46,893 nucleotides of DNA. Origin: Deltaproteobacteria bacterium (GTDB lineage Bacteria > Desulfobacterota > Desulfobaccia > Desulfobaccales > 0-14-0-80-60-11). Where the stretch lies: assembly GCA_016208235.1 (NCBI GenBank), contig JACQYN010000031.1, forward strand, positions 1 to 46,893. Reading direction: 5' to 3'. The notes beneath the pieces were generated by a model. That model was not told where the DNA came from, made no database searches, and worked only from the letters and a program-made list of their open reading frames with translations. The position numbers and the translations under genes were made by a program. Positions 1 through 9,426 of this stretch are shown piece by piece; position 1 is the first letter of the stretch; each line of letters opens with the position of its first letter.

Positions 1-543
1 CCTGCCGGGGTGTATTACCGCCTGGGCGGCCTTTATGCCCAGCAGCAGATCGCCTTTGCCGGGCTGGTGGTGGTATTTTTGGCTGCAGTGGTCCTGGTCT
101 TTGCCTTGCTGCTTTTTTTGTATGAACGGTTCCTCGGGGCCGTTGCCATTCTAAGTACCACACTCCTGGCTCTCAGCGCCGTGTTTATCGGCCTCTGGCT
201 CACCGGGACGGAACTGAACATCTCTTCCATGATGGGCCTGACCATGATCGTGGGGATCGTGACGGAGGTGGCTATATTTTACTTTTCCGAATACGATGCC
301 TTGCCTGGCGATCTGGAGGGCCCCCAGGCTCTGATTTTAGCGGGGAAAAACCGGATGCGGCCCATCGCCATGTCCACCCGGGCAGCCATCCTGGCCCTGC
401 TGCCCCTGGCCCTGGGCCTCGGCCAGGGCGCCGCCATGCAACAACCCCTGGCCATCGCCATCATCTCGGGATTGTGCCTGCAACTGCCGTTAGTTTTGAT
501 CGTTCTGCCGGTTTTGTTGGTGAGCTTCGGGAAACGGACTTGA
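1..543 (+). CDS. RND efflux transporter, C-terminal part (5' end outside window)
   Basis: This is the carboxy-terminal ~180 residues of an inner-membrane RND permease. The reading frame is open from base 1, so the gene starts upstream of the window and the GTG at 10 is not a real start. Four or five hydrophobic segments are visible. The stretch ELNISSMMGLTMIVGIVTE followed by a charged linker and NRMRPIAMSTRAAILALLPLALG matches the last membrane bundle of RND pumps (TM10-12), where the conserved R-P-I-x-M-T loop lies. The residues diverge from the two complete RND genes downstream, so this is a separate pump. Substrate cannot be told from this fragment. It ends with TGA at 541-543, about 60 bases before the convergent gene at 604-1635. 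Confidence 0.85.
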   Translation, partial: PAGVYYRLGGLYAQQQIAFAGLVVVFLAAVVLVFALLLFLYERFLGAVAILSTTLLALSAVFIGLWLTGTELNISSMMGLTMIVGIVTEVAIFYFSEYDALPGDLEGPQALILAGKNRMRPIAMSTRAAILALLPLALGLGQGAAMQQPLAIAIISGLCLQLPLVLIVLPVLLVSFGKRT

Positions 544-603
544 CTTTTACCCCCCCCTAGAATTTAAATAATTTGGGCATTAGGCCATTTATTGCCAAGA
601 CGT

Positions 604-1635
604 TTATGTTTTTCTGGAGCGCAGGGTTAGCATTAACAAACCCGCGGCTATTAAGAAAAGGGCCATTTCTATTCCGTGAATTCTAATAAATGCGTATATG
701 TAAAGCCAGGCGATGAATCCCAGACGGTCAAGCCATTCATAATCGGGAGAAGGAAGTCTGTGGACCTGAATTTGCGCTGTACCATCTTTTACCTTTACTT
801 TTAGGTAGTGGTAAAAAAAGTGACTGGGGTCAATCCCATATAATTCTGCCCCGGCACCTCCGGTGATCGTATAAGGAACTCCTTGCCATTGCCCGTTGAA
901 ATAGCCATGAATGTGGGAGGCGAAGATATGGGTTACGCGGTATTTCTGAAAAAGTACTGCCAACTTATGGGCTTCACGCTCCGGCAGGCAGTGCTTATAC
1001 ATGCCGCCTCTGGGATCAAAAAGCGGTACATGCATGAAGATGAATCGGGTACTGAAATGCTGGGATTTTATCAATTCTTCCTCGAGCCACCGGCTTTGCC
1101 AAAAATCAAGTCCAATTTCATTTGCGTCGTCTAGAACGATGAAGTAGTTATTGCCGATCTGAAAAGAATAATAGAACGGGCCGAAAATGTCGTAATAAAG
1201 TCCACGCCCATTTTCTTTGAGTTCGTGATTGCCGATGGCAGTTAAAATAGGCAAGTGAAGATTACGCCGCAACTGGTTAAAGAAATAACGATATTTTTCT
1301 TTTTCTCCATCATAGACGAGATCACCAAGATCGAGAGCAAACGCAATGTCATGGTCCTGATCTATATGTTTTAGCAATTCTTCAAAAGTCGTAAAGCTGT
1401 TCTTATTATCACCGAAAACTGCAAAGGAAATTTCATTTTGTTGATTTACCTTGATTTTCTTCAAGTTGGTTGCCATCCAGTCATGGGCTGGAAGTGGTGC
1501 AAAGTGGTCCCAGCATTCAATAGCCACCAACAGCAAGACGCAAAAGACAAACAGCCCTATCCTGAGTAGCTGCCTTTTAAAATCACCCTTTATCGCCTGG
1601 ATAAGAGGCCTCACTCGGAAAAAGTTCTTATTCAT
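604..1635 (-). CDS. Membrane-anchored calcineurin-like metallophosphoesterase
   Basis: A 343-residue protein with the metal-binding motifs of the calcineurin-like phosphoesterase fold in order: FGDNK (74-78), GDLVYDG (104-110), GNHE (135-138), MHVP (201-204) and SHIHG (240-244). A hydrophobic segment at about 24-41 and another at about 310-338 suggest the catalytic domain is held at the outer face of the inner membrane by an N-terminal anchor and a C-terminal helix. Substrate is unknown; phosphate monoesters or diesters are the family norm. The start ATG at 1633-1635 has no strong ribosome binding site. The gene is visibly richer in A+T than its neighbours (AAA, AAT, TTT codons are common), which hints at a different origin. 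It is divergent from the PAP2 gene at 1788, with a shared promoter region at 1636-1787. Confidence 0.85.
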   Translation of the reverse strand: MNKNFFRVRPLIQAIKGDFKRQLLRIGLFVFCVLLLVAIECWDHFAPLPAHDWMATNLKKIKVNQQNEISFAVFGDNKNSFTTFEELLKHIDQDHDIAFALDLGDLVYDGEKEKYRYFFNQLRRNLHLPILTAIGNHELKENGRGLYYDIFGPFYYSFQIGNNYFIVLDDANEIGLDFWQSRWLEEELIKSQHFSTRFIFMHVPLFDPRGGMYKHCLPEREAHKLAVLFQKYRVTHIFASHIHGYFNGQWQGVPYTITGGAGAELYGIDPSHFFYHYLKVKVKDGTAQIQVHRLPSPDYEWLDRLGFIAWLYIYAFIRIHGIEMALFLIAAGLLMLTLRSRKT

Positions 1636-1787
1636 AGTTTGGTTGCATTTTAATTTTGTTCACTGTTAGACGTTAGCATAATGTTAATAAACAGACCACA
1701 GTGACCATCTTTTTATTCTTCTGAGTATTATGCCTTGTCTGACGATTCGTTAAGTATAAGGTATTGTTAGCTGGAAGGGAACAATAA

Positions 1788-2390
1788 ATGGTAAAACTCG
1801 AGACACTTAATCGCACACTTTTCTTGAAAATCAACGCTGGTCCTGCCGTTCCGGCTTGGATTATCAATGGAGCCACGCTCATTGCCAACTATCTGATCTA
1901 CCTGATACCAATTATTCTGCTTGGCATGTGGTTATGGGGTGACGAACCGAGGCGCAGCTTGGCCCTCAAGGCGTGTCTGGTCTCCTTACTTGGTGTCAGC
2001 TTGAATCAGATTATCGGGCTTGCATGGCAACATCCGCGGCCTTTTATGCTCGGGCTTGGGCATAACTATCTGACGCATGCGCCAGATTCGTCTTTCCCCA
2101 GCGACCACGTGACCATTTTTGCAGGCATCGGTTTGAGCCTGTTGCTTGGTGGTGCGGGGAGGCTTGCATTCCTTACTCTAACAGCGGGAGCGGCGGTCGC
2201 GTGGGCGCGTGTTTTCCTTGGCGTTCATTTTCCACTGGATATGCTGGGAGCCGTCGGCATAGCCTGCGGCGCGTTCGCTGTCGTTATGCCTATATGGTGG
2301 AAGGCTGGGAGTACTATGACACGACTTTCCGAACAGCTTTATCGGAAGGTTCTGGCAAGACTAATTTTGTCCGGGTGGATACGATATTAG
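1788..2390 (+). CDS. PAP2 superfamily phosphatase (undecaprenyl-diphosphatase-like)
   Basis: A 200-residue integral membrane protein with the three PAP2 signature blocks: HPRPF (82-86), PSDH within SSFPSDH (104-107), and RVFLGVHFPLD (141-151), which supply the catalytic histidines and aspartate. Several hydrophobic helices surround them. The short length and architecture fit the BcrC/YbjG type, which removes a phosphate from undecaprenyl diphosphate at the periplasmic face and is linked to bacitracin or polymyxin tolerance. That substrate is inferred from the family. RBS GAAGGGA lies 10 bases before the ATG. Together with the divergent metallophosphoesterase it forms a lower-GC patch between two RND loci. 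Confidence 0.85.
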   Translation: MVKLETLNRTLFLKINAGPAVPAWIINGATLIANYLIYLIPIILLGMWLWGDEPRRSLALKACLVSLLGVSLNQIIGLAWQHPRPFMLGLGHNYLTHAPDSSFPSDHVTIFAGIGLSLLLGGAGRLAFLTLTAGAAVAWARVFLGVHFPLDMLGAVGIACGAFAVVMPIWWKAGSTMTRLSEQLYRKVLARLILSGWIRY

Positions 2391-2419
2391 ACGAGCGGGG
2401 TTGAGCAGGAAAGAACCTT

Positions 2420-3832
2420 ATGTGGCGCATGGCTATCTTCACCCTGACAGTTACTCTGGCCCTTATTGCGGGCTGCGCTTCTTTCCATTCCCGGCCTCTG
2501 TCGCCGACGCAAACCGTTGCCGCCCTGGAAAGCCGCCGGCTGGATAACGTTAAGCTTAAGGAATTCATCGAAACCAACCTGAACTGCAAACTCACCCCCT
2601 GGCCACCCCGTTCCTGGGATTTCTCCATGCTTACCCTGGCCGCCCTCTATTATCACCCGGACCTGGATGTGGCCCGGGCCAAGTGGCAGGTGGCCGAAGC
2701 CGGAAAGATCACCGCCGGCCAGCGTCCGAACCCGAGTATCTCCATGCCGCCCGGGTTCATCGCCAACCCGGGCGAGAGCAATCCCTGGCTTTACGGAGCC
2801 TCCCTGGATATTCCCATTGAGACCGCGGGCAAGCGCGGCTACCGCCTGGCCCGAGCCGGGCATCTGGCCGAGGCGGCCTACCTGGATATCGCCACCGCCG
2901 CCTGGCAGGTGAGGAGCCGTCTGCGCGCCAGCCTCCTGGACCTGTACCTGGCCCGGGAAAGCGCCGCGCTGCTTAAGCGGCAACTGGCGGTGCAAGAAGA
3001 CCTGGCCCAGGTATTGGCGGCGCGGCTGGCTCAGGGGGAGATTCCCAGGCCGGAGCTCACCCAGGCGCAGATTTCCTTGGACCAGACCCGCCTGTTGTGG
3101 CAGGAAACCCGAAGGCAAATGGCCGAGAACCGGGTGCGGCTGGCCGCGGCCCTGGGCTTGCCGGTGAGCGCCCTCCGGCAGATGGAGATTCCTTACGCTT
3201 TCCTGCAACGTCTTCCTCCGGCACCTCTATCGCTTGAGGTCAGGCGGCAAGCTTTGCTGAACCGTCCGGATATCCTGGCCGCCCTGGCGAGCTATGAAGC
3301 AGCCCAGTCCGCCCTGCAACTGGAGATTGCCAAACAATACCCGGACCTGCACCTGGGGCCGGGCTACAAGTTCGATGACGCCAAAGATAAATGGACCTTT
3401 GGCATTTCTTTGACGCTTCCCGTTCTGAACCGCAACCAGGGTCCCATCGCCGAGGCCAAGGCGCGCCGGGAGGAAGCCGCCGCCCGCTTTACCGTCCTGC
3501 AAGCCGGGGTCATCGAAGAACTCGACCGGAGGCTGGCCGGCTATCTGGAGGCGATCCGGAAACTGAAGACCGCCGAGGCCCTGGCGGCGGCGGAAAAAAT
3601 CCAGGAGCAGTCAGCGCAACGCAACTTCCAGGCGGGTGAGACCGACCGGCTGGCCCTGCTCAGCGCCCAATTGGCCTTGAACAATGCGGCCCTGGCCCGG
3701 CTCCGGACCTTCTACCAGACTCAGCAGGCCCTGGGCCTCCTGGAAGATGCCGTAAAGTCGCCGCTGGGGACGACCGCCGGGCTCCCGTCGGGCCTCCAAG
3801 CCAACCCCCGCCACGGAGAACATCGCCCTTGA
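2420..3832 (+). CDS. TolC-family outer membrane efflux lipoprotein (CusC/CzcC-like)
   Basis: A 470-residue outer membrane factor. The N-terminus has a lipoprotein signal with lipobox LIAGC (Cys19), as in CusC and OprM. The body is rich in long amphipathic Ala/Glu/Arg helices and shows two OEP repeats: [18 protein letters not shown] near 75 and [18 protein letters not shown] near 275. The trimer would form the outer membrane and periplasmic channel of a tripartite pump. It is the first gene of a three-gene operon; its end overlaps the next start by four bases (3829-3832). An RBS-like GGAAAG lies upstream of the ATG. Confidence 0.9.
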   Translation: MWRMAIFTLTVTLALIAGCASFHSRPLSPTQTVAALESRRLDNVKLKEFIETNLNCKLTPWPPRSWDFSMLTLAALYYHPDLDVARAKWQVAEAGKITAGQRPNPSISMPPGFIANPGESNPWLYGASLDIPIETAGKRGYRLARAGHLAEAAYLDIATAAWQVRSRLRASLLDLYLARESAALLKRQLAVQEDLAQVLAARLAQGEIPRPELTQAQISLDQTRLLWQETRRQMAENRVRLAAALGLPVSALRQMEIPYAFLQRLPPAPLSLEVRRQALLNRPDILAALASYEAAQSALQLEIAKQYPDLHLGPGYKFDDAKDKWTFGISLTLPVLNRNQGPIAEAKARREEAAARFTVLQAGVIEELDRRLAGYLEAIRKLKTAEALAAAEKIQEQSAQRNFQAGETDRLALLSAQLALNNAALARLRTFYQTQQALGLLEDAVKSPLGTTAGLPSGLQANPRHGEHRP

Positions 3833-4887
3833 AGAACTCCCGCTTTATCCGTCAAACCGCAGCCGAGTTGCTCATCCTGCTGGCTCTCGGCTGGCCGCCG
3901 GCCTGGAGTCCGGTTTTCCAATCGGCGTCTGCCGGGGCCGCCGAACCGGCCACCGAGACGCCGCCTCCGGCGGCTCTGGTCATCACCCTGGAGAAAGCGG
4001 CCCAGGAAACGGCCGGCCTTGTCACCGCGCCGCTGGCCCAGGTATTCCATGCCAGGGAACTGCGGGCCTATGGCACGGTGCTGCCGCTCCAGGGTCTGGC
4101 CGACCTGGGCCGCAGTTTTGCCCAGGCCAGGGCGCAGGTGGAGAACGCCCAGGCCCGGCTTAAGGCCTCGCAAGCGGAATATGCCCGTCTGAAGTCGCTT
4201 CATGCCCAGAATCAGAATGTTTCCCTCAAGGCCCTCCAGGCGGCGGAGAGCACCTGGCGGGAAGATCGCAATAATCTGCGCGCCGCTGAGGCCAGCCAGC
4301 GGGCCCTGGAGGGCGCTGCCCGGCAACAGTGGGGCGGGGTGATCGCCCGCTGGGTTTTCCACGGCGCCCCGGCCTTTTCCAGGTTGATTAATCAAGAGGA
4401 ATTTTTGGTGCAGGTCACCCTCCCCGTCGGCGAAAAGATTGCCCCGATGCCCCGGAAGATAACTATACAACTACCAGGCCAAACCGGGTTGGCGGCCCGC
4501 CTGCTCTCCCCGGCACCGCGCCTTGATCCCCAAATCCAGGGGTGGAGCTTTTTCTATGCCGTTTCCGGCCAGGCGGGCCAGTTGCCAGCCGGCATGAACA
4601 TCGTGGCCCAACTGCCGGCCGGGCCCCGGGTCAAGGGCTTCCTGATTCCGGCAGCCACGGTGGTCTGGCAGAACGGCCAAGCCATGGTCTTTGTGCAAAC
4701 CGGCCCCGAACGTTTTGCGGCCCGGCCGGTGGCCACCGACAACTTGCTGCCTGACGGCTATTTCGTGACCACCGGCTTCACCGCCGGAGAGCGGCTGGTA
4801 GTTCAGGGGGCGCAGGCCTTGCTGTCCGAGGCATCGCATTCCCGGACCAAGGCAGGCAAGGGGGAAGCAGACGAAGAAGGCGATTAA
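3829..4887 (+). CDS. RND efflux periplasmic adaptor (membrane fusion protein)
   Basis: A 352-residue adaptor starting at TTG within the TTGA overlap with the preceding stop codon, which implies translational coupling. It has an N-terminal signal (hydrophobic [13 protein letters not shown]) and a helical hairpin at about 95-165 rich in Gln/Ala/Leu heptads ([18 protein letters not shown]). The beta-barrel and membrane-proximal domains follow, with [10 protein letters not shown] near the C-terminus as in CusB/CzcB-type adaptors. The lipoyl halves look reduced, so the protein is slightly shorter than typical 380-450 residue adaptors. It links the outer membrane factor upstream with the RND permease downstream. 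No metal-binding His-rich segment is visible, so substrate is unresolved. Confidence 0.88.
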   Translation: MKNSRFIRQTAAELLILLALGWPPAWSPVFQSASAGAAEPATETPPPAALVITLEKAAQETAGLVTAPLAQVFHARELRAYGTVLPLQGLADLGRSFAQARAQVENAQARLKASQAEYARLKSLHAQNQNVSLKALQAAESTWREDRNNLRAAEASQRALEGAARQQWGGVIARWVFHGAPAFSRLINQEEFLVQVTLPVGEKIAPMPRKITIQLPGQTGLAARLLSPAPRLDPQIQGWSFFYAVSGQAGQLPAGMNIVAQLPAGPRVKGFLIPAATVVWQNGQAMVFVQTGPERFAARPVATDNLLPDGYFVTTGFTAGERLVVQGAQALLSEASHSRTKAGKGEADEEGD

Positions 4888-4898
4888 AGGGAAATTGC

Positions 4899-7800
4899 AT
4901 GGAACCCGTAGAAACCGGCCTGCTGGCCGCAATAGTCCGTTTTGCCCTGCGGCGGCGCGGCGCCGTCATCGCCCTGGCTATCATCGTCATGGCCTACGGT
5001 CTCTACACCCTCACCCGGACCCAGTATGACGTCTTTCCCGAATTCGCCTCGCCCCAGGTAGCGATTCGCACCGAAGCCCCGGGGCTGTCTCCCGAACAGG
5101 TGGAGGCGCTGGTCACCCGGCCCATTGAAAGCGCGGTCATCGGCGCCGGGGGCATCACTTCTGTGCTCTCGAGTTCCATCCAGGGGCTGTCGGCCATTAA
5201 AGTCAATTTTTCACCGAACATCGATGTTTACCGGGCACGGCAATTGGTGGCAGAGCGGCTGGTGTCGCTGCCGGGCAAACTGCCCCTGGAGGCCAAACCT
5301 CCGGTGCTGACTCCCCTGACTTCATCCACGGGGACGGTGATGGTGCTGGGGCTGACTTCGGCAAGCCGCTCCTTAATGGAAGTGCGCACCACCGCCCGCT
5401 GGCTGGTGAAGCCCCGCCTGTTGGCGGTTCCTGGCGTCGCCGGCGTGGTAAGTTTCGGGGAAGGAGTAAAGCAATTCCAGATTCAGGTCAAGCCAGAGCG
5501 CTTGCTGAAATATCACCTGGGTTTGACCGAGGTGCTGGCCGCGGCGCGCCGAGCCACCGGCGTTCGGGGAGCGGGCTTCATCGAGACCGCCAACCAGCGC
5601 CTGGTGCTGCAAACTGAAGGCCAGTCCTTTACCCCGGCCCAACTGGCCGACGTCGTCCTGGTTCACCGGGCCGGCGCCAGCGTACGGCTGGGAGACGTGG
5701 CGACGGTGACCGCAGCCCAGGAGCCTCCCATCGGGGCGGGCTTGATCAATGGACAGCCCGGCATCGTGATGGTGGTGAACGCCCAATACGGGGCCAACAC
5801 CCTGGAGGTGACGCACCGGCTGGACCAGGCGCTCCGGGAACTGCGCCCCGATTTAGAGCGGGAAGGCCTCGCCTTGCACCCGAATCTCTTCCGCCCGGCG
5901 AACTTTATTCAAACCGCCATTCATAACGTCCTGTCGGCCCTGGCCATCGGGGCCGTGCTGGTCATTATCGTGCTGTTTTTGTTCCTGTTTAATTTCCGAA
6001 CCGCCGCCATTTCCTGCACCGCCATCCCCCTCTCTTTGCTGGCCGGGATTATCGTCATGGAGCGCCTTGGTTTCAGCCTCAACACCATGACTCTGGGGGG
6101 CCTGGCCATCGCCATCGGGGAGATCGTGGATGACGCGGTGATAGACGTGGAAAACATCTTGCGGCGCTTGCGGGAGAATCGCGGGCAGGCGAACCCCCGG
6201 CCGATTCTGCAGGTCATCCTGGCTGCTTCCCTGGAAGTGCGGGCCGCCGTGGTCTTTGCCACCCTGGCGGTAATCCTGGTCTTTTTCCCTATTTTAACCC
6301 TGTCCGGGGTGGCGGGCCGGCTCTTCTCGCCGCTGGGAGCGGCTTATATCCTGGCAGTGCTGGCGTCGCTCCTGGTCGCCCTCATGGTTACTCCGGCCTT
6401 GTGTCTTCTTATTTTAGGGCGTAGGGAGTTGCCGCCCCACGACCCGCCGGTGATGCGCCGGTTGAAAAACGGCTATCGCCGCCTGCTGGGGCGGGTTGAC
6501 CGTCACCCCCGCCTGGTGACCCTGGGCGTTATCCTGTTAATGGGGAGCGCCCTGGCTGCCTTGCCTTTTTTGCGGGGCAGTTTCCTGCCCGAGTTCCGGG
6601 AAGGCCATATTATTGTCCATATGGTCATGGTTCCCGGCACTTCCCTGGAGGAGTCTTTGCGTCTGGGGGGCCGGGTCACCCGGGAACTGCTCAAACTTCC
6701 CTATGTGCAGAGCGTAGCCCAGAAAGCCGGAAGAGCCGAGGCAGGCGGCGAAGCCCGGGGGCCCAATGCCAGTGAGATCGAGGTGAACCTCAAACCCGGC
6801 CGGCAGCCGACGTCGGTAGAGTCCGAAATCCGCCGGGTGGTGGACCAAATCCCCGGAGCCTCTTTCACCGTCAACACCTTCCTGACAGAGCGCCTGGAGG
6901 AGACCATTTCCGGTTACGGGGCCGCGGTGGTTATCAATGTTTTCGGCAATGACCTGGACGTCCTGGATCATAAGGCCCAGGAGATCGTTGCGGTGCTGCA
7001 AAAGATTCCCGGAGCGGCGGATATCCAGGTGCAATCCCGGACCGGCGCTCCCCAAATCGCCATCCGGCTTAAAAGAGCGGCGCTGCTGCGCTGGGGGCTG
7101 GACCCGGTGAGCGCTCTGGAGGCCATTCACACCGCCTATCAAGGGAGCCTCGTGGGCCAAATCTACCAGGGCGAGCGCGTCTTCGACACCACGGTGATCC
7201 TGCCGCCCCAGGAGCGGCAGACAGTGGCGGCCCTCGGCCAGTTGCCCTTGCGCACCCCAAACGGGACTTATCTGCCACTGAAGGAGTTGGCCGACATCCA
7301 GGCGACCTCTGGCCGCTTCGCCGTCCTGCATCAGGGGGCCCGGCGGGTCCAGACCGTGACCTGCAACGTCACCGGCCGCAACAGCTCAGCCTTGGTGGCT
7401 GAGGCCAGGCGCCGGGTTCTATCCCAGGTCTCCTTTCCGCCCGGCGTTTATGCGGAATTTACCGGCACCGCCGCGGCCCAAGCCCGGGCCCAACGGGACC
7501 TGCTTTTCCACGCCCTTTTGGCTGCCGTGGGCATTGTGCTACTCGTCTCCGCCATCGCCGGTCACTGGCGCAACGTCTTGCTGCTCCTGCTCAATCTGCC
7601 TTTTGCCCTGGCCGGCGGGGTTTTGGCGGTTTTACTTACCGGCCGGACGATGTCGCTGGGGTCTCTCGTCGGCTTTATTACGGTATTTGGTATAACGCTA
7701 CGCAACGCCATCATGATGCTGTCACATTATCAGCATCTGGTGGCCGTGGAAGGGGTGAACTGGAGCCCGGAAGCGGCTGTCAGAGGGGCCTCGGAGCGGC

Positions 7801-8009
7801 TGGCGCCCATCCTGATGACCGCTTTGGTCACCGCCTTGGGATTGCTGCCCCTGGCCATCGGCAGCCAGAGGCCTGGACAGGAGATCGTTGGGGCATTGGC
7901 CATCGTGGTACTGGGTGGCATAGCGACCTCGACGGCTCTCAATCTCCTGGTATTGCCAACCCTGGCCCTCCGATTTGGCAGGTTTGCAGATATAGTCAAT
8001 TCCCCATGA
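4899..8009 (+). CDS. RND family efflux permease (HME-type, CusA/CzcA-like)
   Basis: A 1036-residue, full-length RND permease with 12 membrane helices and two large periplasmic loops. The transmembrane-4 motif reads IAIGEIVDDAVIDVEN (about 401-416). The DDA/VEN pattern belongs to heavy-metal-efflux RND proteins, but it lacks the leading Asp of the DFG motif of CzcA and the CusA-type methionine pattern. In the family classification of Nies this resembles the less characterised HME3 group; that assignment is from memory and tentative. The second half carries PGTSLEESLRLGG and the internal repeat of the pump. It closes the operon 2420-8009, 11 bases after the adaptor gene. It is probably a proton-driven exporter of metal ions or small toxic compounds. 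Confidence 0.9.
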   Translation: MEPVETGLLAAIVRFALRRRGAVIALAIIVMAYGLYTLTRTQYDVFPEFASPQVAIRTEAPGLSPEQVEALVTRPIESAVIGAGGITSVLSSSIQGLSAIKVNFSPNIDVYRARQLVAERLVSLPGKLPLEAKPPVLTPLTSSTGTVMVLGLTSASRSLMEVRTTARWLVKPRLLAVPGVAGVVSFGEGVKQFQIQVKPERLLKYHLGLTEVLAAARRATGVRGAGFIETANQRLVLQTEGQSFTPAQLADVVLVHRAGASVRLGDVATVTAAQEPPIGAGLINGQPGIVMVVNAQYGANTLEVTHRLDQALRELRPDLEREGLALHPNLFRPANFIQTAIHNVLSALAIGAVLVIIVLFLFLFNFRTAAISCTAIPLSLLAGIIVMERLGFSLNTMTLGGLAIAIGEIVDDAVIDVENILRRLRENRGQANPRPILQVILAASLEVRAAVVFATLAVILVFFPILTLSGVAGRLFSPLGAAYILAVLASLLVALMVTPALCLLILGRRELPPHDPPVMRRLKNGYRRLLGRVDRHPRLVTLGVILLMGSALAALPFLRGSFLPEFREGHIIVHMVMVPGTSLEESLRLGGRVTRELLKLPYVQSVAQKAGRAEAGGEARGPNASEIEVNLKPGRQPTSVESEIRRVVDQIPGASFTVNTFLTERLEETISGYGAAVVINVFGNDLDVLDHKAQEIVAVLQKIPGAADIQVQSRTGAPQIAIRLKRAALLRWGLDPVSALEAIHTAYQGSLVGQIYQGERVFDTTVILPPQERQTVAALGQLPLRTPNGTYLPLKELADIQATSGRFAVLHQGARRVQTVTCNVTGRNSSALVAEARRRVLSQVSFPPGVYAEFTGTAAAQARAQRDLLFHALLAAVGIVLLVSAIAGHWRNVLLLLLNLPFALAGGVLAVLLTGRTMSLGSLVGFITVFGITLRNAIMMLSHYQHLVAVEGVNWSPEAAVRGASERLAPILMTALVTALGLLPLAIGSQRPGQEIVGALAIVVLGGIATSTALNLLVLPTLALRFGRFADIVNSP

Positions 8010-8231
8010 AAAGAACGTCATGAAAAGAGAAACCTTCACCCAAGCTGAAGGGGAATTGATAACCCAAGGCCCGGATTCCCGGGAATATGGCGGCCGGCAG
8101 AAAGATAATGAAAAGGCTGGAAGGAGCCCAAAGGCAGTATTTTCCGGCCAAAGCCTTGCGGGATGCTGCGTCAGGACCGATTTTGGACGCACCTCTCCCA
8201 GGGGGTTAAGCAGTACAGGGGGAGAGCGAGA

Positions 8232-8690
8232 TTAACCGAAACTGGCCCGCAGGTTTTGCAACACCAGGGCCAACAGGTGGCGGTAAGGGTAACCCGAGGA
8301 CAGGTGGACCCAGATCCGGCGGCTGGTCTCCCGCATGCGGGCCCCCGATCTTCAAGAGCTTGAGGCGCAAGGTACTGACTTGGGCCGTGGCCAGTTCCGT
8401 GTCCCGGAGGTGGTACCGCAGCAGCCAAAACAGGCAGTAGGCGGCGGTGTGCAGCAGCAGCCGGAACTGGTTGGCCAAGAAGCAAGGGCAACTCAAGCGG
8501 TCGACCTTGATCTCCAGCTTCAGTCCTTTTATACGGTTTTCCACATCGCCCCGCAGGACGTAAATATCATCATAGAAGAACTGGGGGGTTGCTGCTCAGG
8601 TTAGTGAACACAAAGCGTTGATTGGCACCTAGATGGGTGTATTCCACCTTGGCGATAATGCGGCGGGGCCGGGTTCTTCAACGGTATCTT
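8232..8690 (-). pseudogene. IS1380-type transposase remnant (C-terminal part, frameshifted)
   Basis: Translated in pieces on the minus strand, this stretch gives RPRRIIAKVEYTHLGANQRF, then YDDIYVLRGDVENRIKGL, LANQFRLLLHTAAYCLFWLL and ELATAQVSTLRLKLLKIG, and ends LQNLRASFG before a stop at 8232-8234. This order matches the C-terminal part of IS1380-family transposases as I know them. The pieces lie in at least two or three frames: one shift near 8590 (a run of G/C) and one near 8340. The N-terminal two thirds and clear terminal repeats are not seen, so this is a dead fragment between the two efflux operons. Confidence 0.7.
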
Positions 8691-9074
8691 TAGCGCTGGC
8701 ATCTTACCGCCTTACCGGCAGCCCTGATGACGGCCGTGGAATAGCCTGAACTGAGTTTGAATCATCCCCGCCTTTATCCAAGGTTCGGTGATCCTGGAGG
8801 AGATTGGTTATGAACGGTGGCCCGGTGAAGCAGGAACGCCTAGAACTCCAATCCGGACTGCAAATTGTCCCGGGGATAGGCTTCCCCATCGGCATAGGGC
8901 CTTCAAGAGGAGAATACGGGGTATTTTTCTACCTCTCTTTTGAACACCCTTTCCCGCTTCTTTATGGCAGGCAAAACGAGTCTTCTTGATCCCTTCGAGC
9001 ACTTGAATAAGCTTGGGAAGATAAGCTTGGGAAGATGGTTGCCTTTTTGTGCCGGTTAGGATAATGAATATATC
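8691..9074. other. Intergenic stretch with no recognisable gene
   Basis: No reading frame with family features was found on either strand. It is probably decayed mobile-element DNA continuing the IS1380 remnant, and it contains the upstream region of the small Cys-rich gene at 9075. A near-direct repeat AAGCTTGGGAAGAT occurs twice at about 9009-9035. Confidence 0.4.
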
Positions 9075-9353
9075 ATGAAGTTAACGCGGGTTTACAGATG
9101 GCTCTGCGCCTTGATTTTTCTTGTCGCACTCTTGCCGGGTTTGGCTTTTGGCGGGGGCGTTTGCCACGACGGAACCTGCCAGAGCCAGGCGTCCTTAGCA
9201 CCTTGTTTTTGCTCTTGTGCCTGTCATCTGCCTTGCCTCGCCGCTAACCCTGAAATTAGCACGGCTTTGGCAGTAGCCCTCCACCAAGCAATTATTTTGC
9301 ACCCAACAGCGGAAATCCTTTCCCACGATATCTTCCAACCTCCCAGGTCTTGA
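9075..9353 (+). CDS. Small exported Cys-rich protein ahead of metal-efflux operon
   Basis: A 92-residue protein with a signal peptide (VYRWLCALIFLVALLPGLAFG) and eight cysteines, seven of them outside the signal. They are concentrated in the motif PCFCSCACHLPC (residues 43-54). It ends DIFQPPRS. I do not recognise a named family. Small secreted proteins with CxCxCHxPC-like clusters are found in front of CzcCBA/CusCBA genes, and the position 73 bases before the czcC-like gene suggests a periplasmic metal-binding or metal-sensing role. That role is inferred from context and the thiol cluster. Its ATG follows an AT-rich leader with only a weak RBS. Confidence 0.65.
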   Translation: MKLTRVYRWLCALIFLVALLPGLAFGGGVCHDGTCQSQASLAPCFCSCACHLPCLAANPEISTALAVALHQAIILHPTAEILSHDIFQPPRS

Positions 9354-9426
9354 AAAGACTTCCTTTATCTTATTCTCTTAATAACATTCATTAGTTATTG
9401 GTCCTTTTTATAAGCGGAGGTGGCCT

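Noticed and set aside
8020-8235. A 71-residue frame downstream of the first RND permease
   Set aside because: No RBS, no homology features and overlap with the IS1380 remnant.
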